Part shown: positions 61,096 through 64,000 of the stretch, piece after piece
How positions within the stretch are numbered: the first letter of the stretch is position 1
Layout: every line of letters begins with the position of its first letter
NCBI GenBank assembly: GCA_963722555.1
Contig: CAVRNQ010000003.1
Coordinates: 620,001 to 684,000 of the forward strand
Length of the DNA: 64,000 nt
Direction of reading: 5' to 3'
Source of the DNA: Bog-366 sp963722555
Lineage (GTDB): Bacteria; Acidobacteriota; Terriglobia; UBA7540
Notes under the pieces: generated by a model
What the model saw: only the letters and a program-made list of their open reading frames with translations
Told to the model about the DNA's origin: nothing
Databases searched by the model: none
Program-made: the position numbers and the translations under genes

Positions 61096-62166
61096 TTGTT
61101 TGGTCTTGATCGCCGCGCCGCGCGTTACACCTGGACAGCGGTTTTCATTCTCCTCCTGGTAGGACTGCTGTATCTCATTCGCGAGACTTTGGTTGTCTTT
61201 GTCGTGGCACTGCTGTTCGCCTACCTGCTCTGGCCACTGGTGAAGCTTCTCGATCGGCGGCTACCGGGGCGGTCAAAGGTGCCGGCGCTCACCCTCGTCT
61301 ACCTCTCGCTAGTCGGGTTTCTGATTGTCATTGGAATTGCGGTTGGCTCCCGTGTAGTCCAGCAGGCGAACGCCCTGGCAGCCAGGCTTCCAGAGCTCCT
61401 TTCGAAATTCGAGCCTCCGACCGCGCCCGCCGTTTCACCCTCCGCTCAGACGCTGAAGAGCACTGTCATTTCGACTGTGCAACAGCAACTGGCCAATCAT
61501 TCGCGAGATCTCCTGGCCCTGCTGCCCAATGCCGCCTTGGGGGTCATCTCGAGCGCCGGAAGCCTCATCTTTATCGTCCTGGTTCCGATTCTCAGTTTCT
61601 TCTTCTTGAAAGATGGGCGGGAGATGCGCAGTTCCGTGCTGGGCATTCTTGCCGAAGGGGCCCGCCGCGACATGGTGGAGAGAATTGCCGCTGACCTGCA
61701 CCTGCTGCTTGCACAATACATGCGCGCGTTGGTGTTGTTGGGAGTCGTGGCATCTTTGGCTTATGGACTCTTCTTCTCGCTGATTGGCGTTCCGTATGGG
61801 ATTCTGTTGGCCGCTGTCGCCTTTCCTCTCGAATTTGTTCCCATGGTGGGTCCTCTGGCTGGAGCCGCCATCGTCTTGCTCGTGGCTGGCTTGAGCGGCT
61901 TCCACCACCTGCTCGGGATCTTCGCTTTCCTTGTCGCGTTCCGCTTTTTCCAGGATTATGTTGTCTCACCGCATTTGCTCAGCGCCGGCATGAAGCTACA
62001 TCCTTTGCTGGTCATCTTCGGAGTCCTGGCGGGCGGCTCTATCGCAGGTGTAGCCGGCAGCTTTCTTTCGGTTCCGGTGCTCGCTACTTTGCGAATCGTT
62101 TACCGGCAGTTGTTAACCAAGGCCCCTTCCGAAGTGGGAGCGCCTGACGGTGCTGCCCCTCAGTGA
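61096..62166 (+). CDS. AI-2E family transporter
   Basis: 356 residues with about eight membrane helices. It has the pattern of the AI-2 exporter-like/PerM family: LLFAYLLWPLVKLLDRRLPG, the hydrophilic insert (~90-145), FFLKDGREMR, and GVPYGILLAAVAFPLEFVPMVGPL, the most conserved part. Substrate is not known; the family includes quorum-signal and Na+/H+ transporters. The TTG start follows GAGGGAG. Confidence 0.92.
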   Translation: MFGLDRRAARYTWTAVFILLLVGLLYLIRETLVVFVVALLFAYLLWPLVKLLDRRLPGRSKVPALTLVYLSLVGFLIVIGIAVGSRVVQQANALAARLPELLSKFEPPTAPAVSPSAQTLKSTVISTVQQQLANHSRDLLALLPNAALGVISSAGSLIFIVLVPILSFFFLKDGREMRSSVLGILAEGARRDMVERIAADLHLLLAQYMRALVLLGVVASLAYGLFFSLIGVPYGILLAAVAFPLEFVPMVGPLAGAAIVLLVAGLSGFHHLLGIFAFLVAFRFFQDYVVSPHLLSAGMKLHPLLVIFGVLAGGSIAGVAGSFLSVPVLATLRIVYRQLLTKAPSEVGAPDGAAPQ

Positions 62167-62263
62167 GGAACCTGACTTCCGCTTAGCTTGCTCATCGGCC
62201 TTTTCCTCAGAACTCCACCTCGTGTTGCACCGCCATTCCCGCTATGCCGGTCCAATGAACAAT

Positions 62264-63175
62264 TCAGATGTGCTGAAGATGTACAGGACTTCCTGCGGCC
62301 CGCGAACCGTGTTGGTTGGAGTAGACGTGCGTGACTTCCGCGCCAAAAAGGATGATCTGTGCTGAGTAGTAAACCCAAGTGAGAATAATGACGAGGGATG
62401 ATGCTGCCCCGTAGGCTGACGCGACGGTGGACCTGGCGAGATACAACCCAATCAGCGCTTTGCCAGTCGTCACGAGTAGTGACGCAACTGCCGCACCCAT
62501 CCACACATCACTCCACGCAATAGCTGCGTCGGGTAGGTACTTAAAGATCATCGCGAGTAGCAGCGCAATCACACCCAACGAGAGGAGAAAGTTGACCGAT
62601 TCCAACCAGAATACGGGCCAGGGAAGCAGAGGTGCTATGAAATTTCCCACGGCCCCCACCGCGGCGCTCACCACGAGTGACACGAGTAACAGGAAGCCCA
62701 GACCCAGGACCAGGCCGAACGACAAGAAGCGCTGTCGAATCACGACCAACCAGATACTTTCTGATCTGCCCTGAACTTTCCAAATCTTGTTGAGCGCGTC
62801 TTCGAGCTCAACAAACGCGCCTGACGCACCGACCAGCAGGGCCCCGATGCCAATGGCGCTCGCCACGATGCCAAGCGCGGGCCGATTCGCGCTCTGGAGG
62901 ATCGCTTGAATAGCTCTTGCACCCGTCTCGCCCACCAAGCCTTGGAGTTGCCGTGAGAATTCACCTTCCGCCGCTCTTTGCCCGAACGCCAGACCCGCGA
63001 CCGATATCGCGACAATCAGGACCGGAGCGAGCGAAAAGACCGTGTAAAACGCCAGCGCTGCACCCATGCTAGGGGCATTGTCTTCTGCCCATGCCGAGCA
63101 TGCATCTTTGAACAGCACGTAAGCGGCTTTCAGATTCACTGATACCCTCGACGCTCGCGGAAGGTCCAGATTCAC
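62264..63175 (-). CDS. YihY/virulence factor BrkB family membrane protein
   Basis: 303 residues, six membrane helices. Conserved: DNAPSMGAALAFYTVFSLAPVL near the start, LVGASGAFVELEDALNKIW, and a C-terminal GLYLARSTVASAYGAASSLV with WVYYSAQIILFGAEVTHVY. This is the YihY/BrkB fold, proposed to transport lipids or phospholipid-like molecules across the envelope. A weaker form of the shared operator (TGAGCAATTTTGAGCA on the minus strand, ~63263-63278) lies upstream. Confidence 0.93.
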   Translation of the reverse strand: MNLDLPRASRVSVNLKAAYVLFKDACSAWAEDNAPSMGAALAFYTVFSLAPVLIVAISVAGLAFGQRAAEGEFSRQLQGLVGETGARAIQAILQSANRPALGIVASAIGIGALLVGASGAFVELEDALNKIWKVQGRSESIWLVVIRQRFLSFGLVLGLGFLLLVSLVVSAAVGAVGNFIAPLLPWPVFWLESVNFLLSLGVIALLLAMIFKYLPDAAIAWSDVWMGAAVASLLVTTGKALIGLYLARSTVASAYGAASSLVIILTWVYYSAQIILFGAEVTHVYSNQHGSRAAGSPVHLQHI

Positions 63176-63299
63176 TCAGCGAATGACCCCCGGGCACACT
63201 CATACGAGGCGCCCGAGGACCTAGCCTCATATCATAGTGCAACAAATTCTGCGTCAGGAGTCTGCTCAAAATTGCTCAACCCTACGGTCAGGCGGTGGC

Positions 63300-63426
63300 C
63301 CCGAATTACCCCTTTCCCGGCTACCCAAAGATCGCACTCGTGCCTGTATCCACGTCGAAATATCGGTGATTTCCACTGCCCCCACACGGTAGTTCCCCCT
63401 CAAAACCGGGGTGTGCAATGTTGAAC
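63300..63426. repeat. Dispersed ~130-bp repeat, copy 2
   Basis: Partner of 59085-59216. It ends in TGTGCAATGTTGAAC (63412-63426), the counterpart of the TGAGCAATTGTGACC operator of module C. The downstream promoter differs. Confidence 0.6.
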
Positions 63427-63498
63427 AGGCAGTTGTTTGTTTTTGAACAAACAGGTGTTTTGTTTTGTACAGACAGGCCAAAACCCGATTTGTTAAAG
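63412..63498 (+). promoter_or_regulatory. Promoter module F (for 63559 onward) with a palindromic operator
   Basis: TGTGCAATGTTGAAC, then the palindrome TGTTTGTT-TTTG-AACAAACA (63434-63453), -35 CAGACA (63470-63475), 17 bp, TTAAAG (63493-63498). The -35 and spacing match module A; the palindrome is not found at the other modules, so an additional regulator is likely. Confidence 0.5.
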
Positions 63499-63558
63499 TA
63501 TCGCGATTGTAAGGTATTAGTTAATACGCAGCGGCCACTGAGCCGGGAAGGAAACGCC

Positions 63559-64000
63559 ATGTCACTAAAAGAAGAGAAGCCACGAATGGGCACACGGAAA
63601 GTTAGCAAGATGTGGTTTATGGCACTCCTACTGGTCGTTTTTGTGGCCGGATGCGGTCGAGAGCGGGGAGTCCTCCTACCCACGCTGAGCTCGATCAGTC
63701 CGAATAGGGGCATCCAGGGACAGGCCGTGGGCGTCACGCTAATGGGAACGAATTTTGCAACTGGAGCCACGGTCAACGTAAGCGGGACGCTGGTCACCGT
63801 CAGCAACACGACGGTGGTGAGCACCACCCAGATCACCGCGACGTTTACCATCGACAAGACTGCTGCGGTCGGCGATCGGGCCGTCTCCGTGACGACTTCG
63901 GGCCTGACCACCAATGCGGTGACGTTCACAGTGGCCCCCCCACTTACAGTGAGTTCCACAGTCCCCGCCAATAGTGCTGTAGGTGTGGCCGTCAATCAAG
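63559..64000 (+). CDS. Lipoprotein with IPT/TIG domain (C-terminus beyond window)
   Basis: 147 residues are visible. A signal peptide ends in the lipobox VFVAGC. Then LSSISPNRGIQGQAVGVTLMGTNFATGATV is an IPT/TIG immunoglobulin-like domain (~30-120), followed by LTVSSTVPANSAVGVAVNQ, the start of a bacterial Ig-like repeat that often precedes an ice-binding DUF3494 domain. GGGAAGGAAACGCC lies before the ATG. Likely a surface adhesin; the remainder is needed to tell. Confidence 0.85.
   Translation, partial: MSLKEEKPRMGTRKVSKMWFMALLLVVFVAGCGRERGVLLPTLSSISPNRGIQGQAVGVTLMGTNFATGATVNVSGTLVTVSNTTVVSTTQITATFTIDKTAAVGDRAVSVTTSGLTTNAVTFTVAPPLTVSSTVPANSAVGVAVNQ

Noticed and set aside
1..64000. tRNA, rRNA or riboswitch genes
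   Set aside because: None was recognised by eye on either strand; a covariance-model scan would be needed to exclude them.

Overview
The window looks like a chromosomal piece of a soil-type acidobacterium. This is an inference from gene content: a PknB-type kinase with the N-terminus usual in that phylum, a VWFA protein of the acidobacterial type, class D sortase, PEP-CTERM and ice-binding surface proteins, many ATGA/GTGA gene overlaps and a GC-rich sequence. No rRNA or tRNA gene was recognised, so the placement is not proven.

Region 1 (1-2.1 kb) holds the N-terminal part of a Ser/Thr kinase gene and then decayed sequence: a protein-L-isoaspartate methyltransferase fragment, a dispersed repeat and the 3' end (domains V-VI) of a lost group II intron.

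Region 2 (2.1-20.6 kb) is a dense energy and carbon block. On the + strand lie hdrC-hdrB-hdrA, an MvhD fusion, an AsrA/HydB-like Fe-S protein and an AsrB/HydG-like FAD/NAD(P) protein (a Flx-Hdr type electron-bifurcating complex), followed by a four-gene succinate dehydrogenase/fumarate reductase. Convergent to these on the - strand is gltA-icd-mdh-korD-korA-korB-korC: citrate synthase, isocitrate dehydrogenase, malate dehydrogenase and 2-oxoacid:ferredoxin oxidoreductase. Together they make most of a ferredoxin-linked TCA cycle beside a machine that could interconvert NAD(P)H, ferredoxin and a thiol/disulfide pair. That permits oxidative or reverse operation. The direction cannot be read from sequence.

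Region 3 (21-38.5 kb) is a second energy block on the - strand: a molybdopterin oxidoreductase-like protein, a second AsrA/AsrB-like pair, a hydrogenase maturation protease and a Hyf-type group 4 membrane [NiFe] hydrogenase (three antiporter-like subunits, HyfE, HyfC, HyfG, HyfH, HyfI). Two genes for stand-alone cyclic-nucleotide-binding-fold proteins follow in the same direction, and a third paralogue lies beyond an IS1380-type transposase remnant. The likely product is an H2-evolving or H2-oxidising, ion-pumping complex with an NAD(P)H-linked input arm. Its molybdopterin subunit lacks the usual formate dehydrogenase catalytic residues.

Region 4 (38.5-47.8 kb) is eroded accessory DNA: a frameshifted DksA/TraR gene, a full group II intron with its reverse transcriptase, palindromic or MITE-like elements, a secreted protein of unknown function and a deletion-fused sbcD/sbcC remnant.

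Region 5 (47.8-64 kb) is surface and signalling: class D sortase, VWFA protein, a protein with an LPHTA sorting signal, an ABM-like protein, an AEKAQPQR-repeat protein, a Crp/Fnr regulator and its decayed copy, ice-binding proteins, a two-component cluster, an AI-2E transporter and a YihY/BrkB protein. At least three of these genes, and probably four or five, share a distinctive promoter/operator module, which suggests an undescribed regulon.
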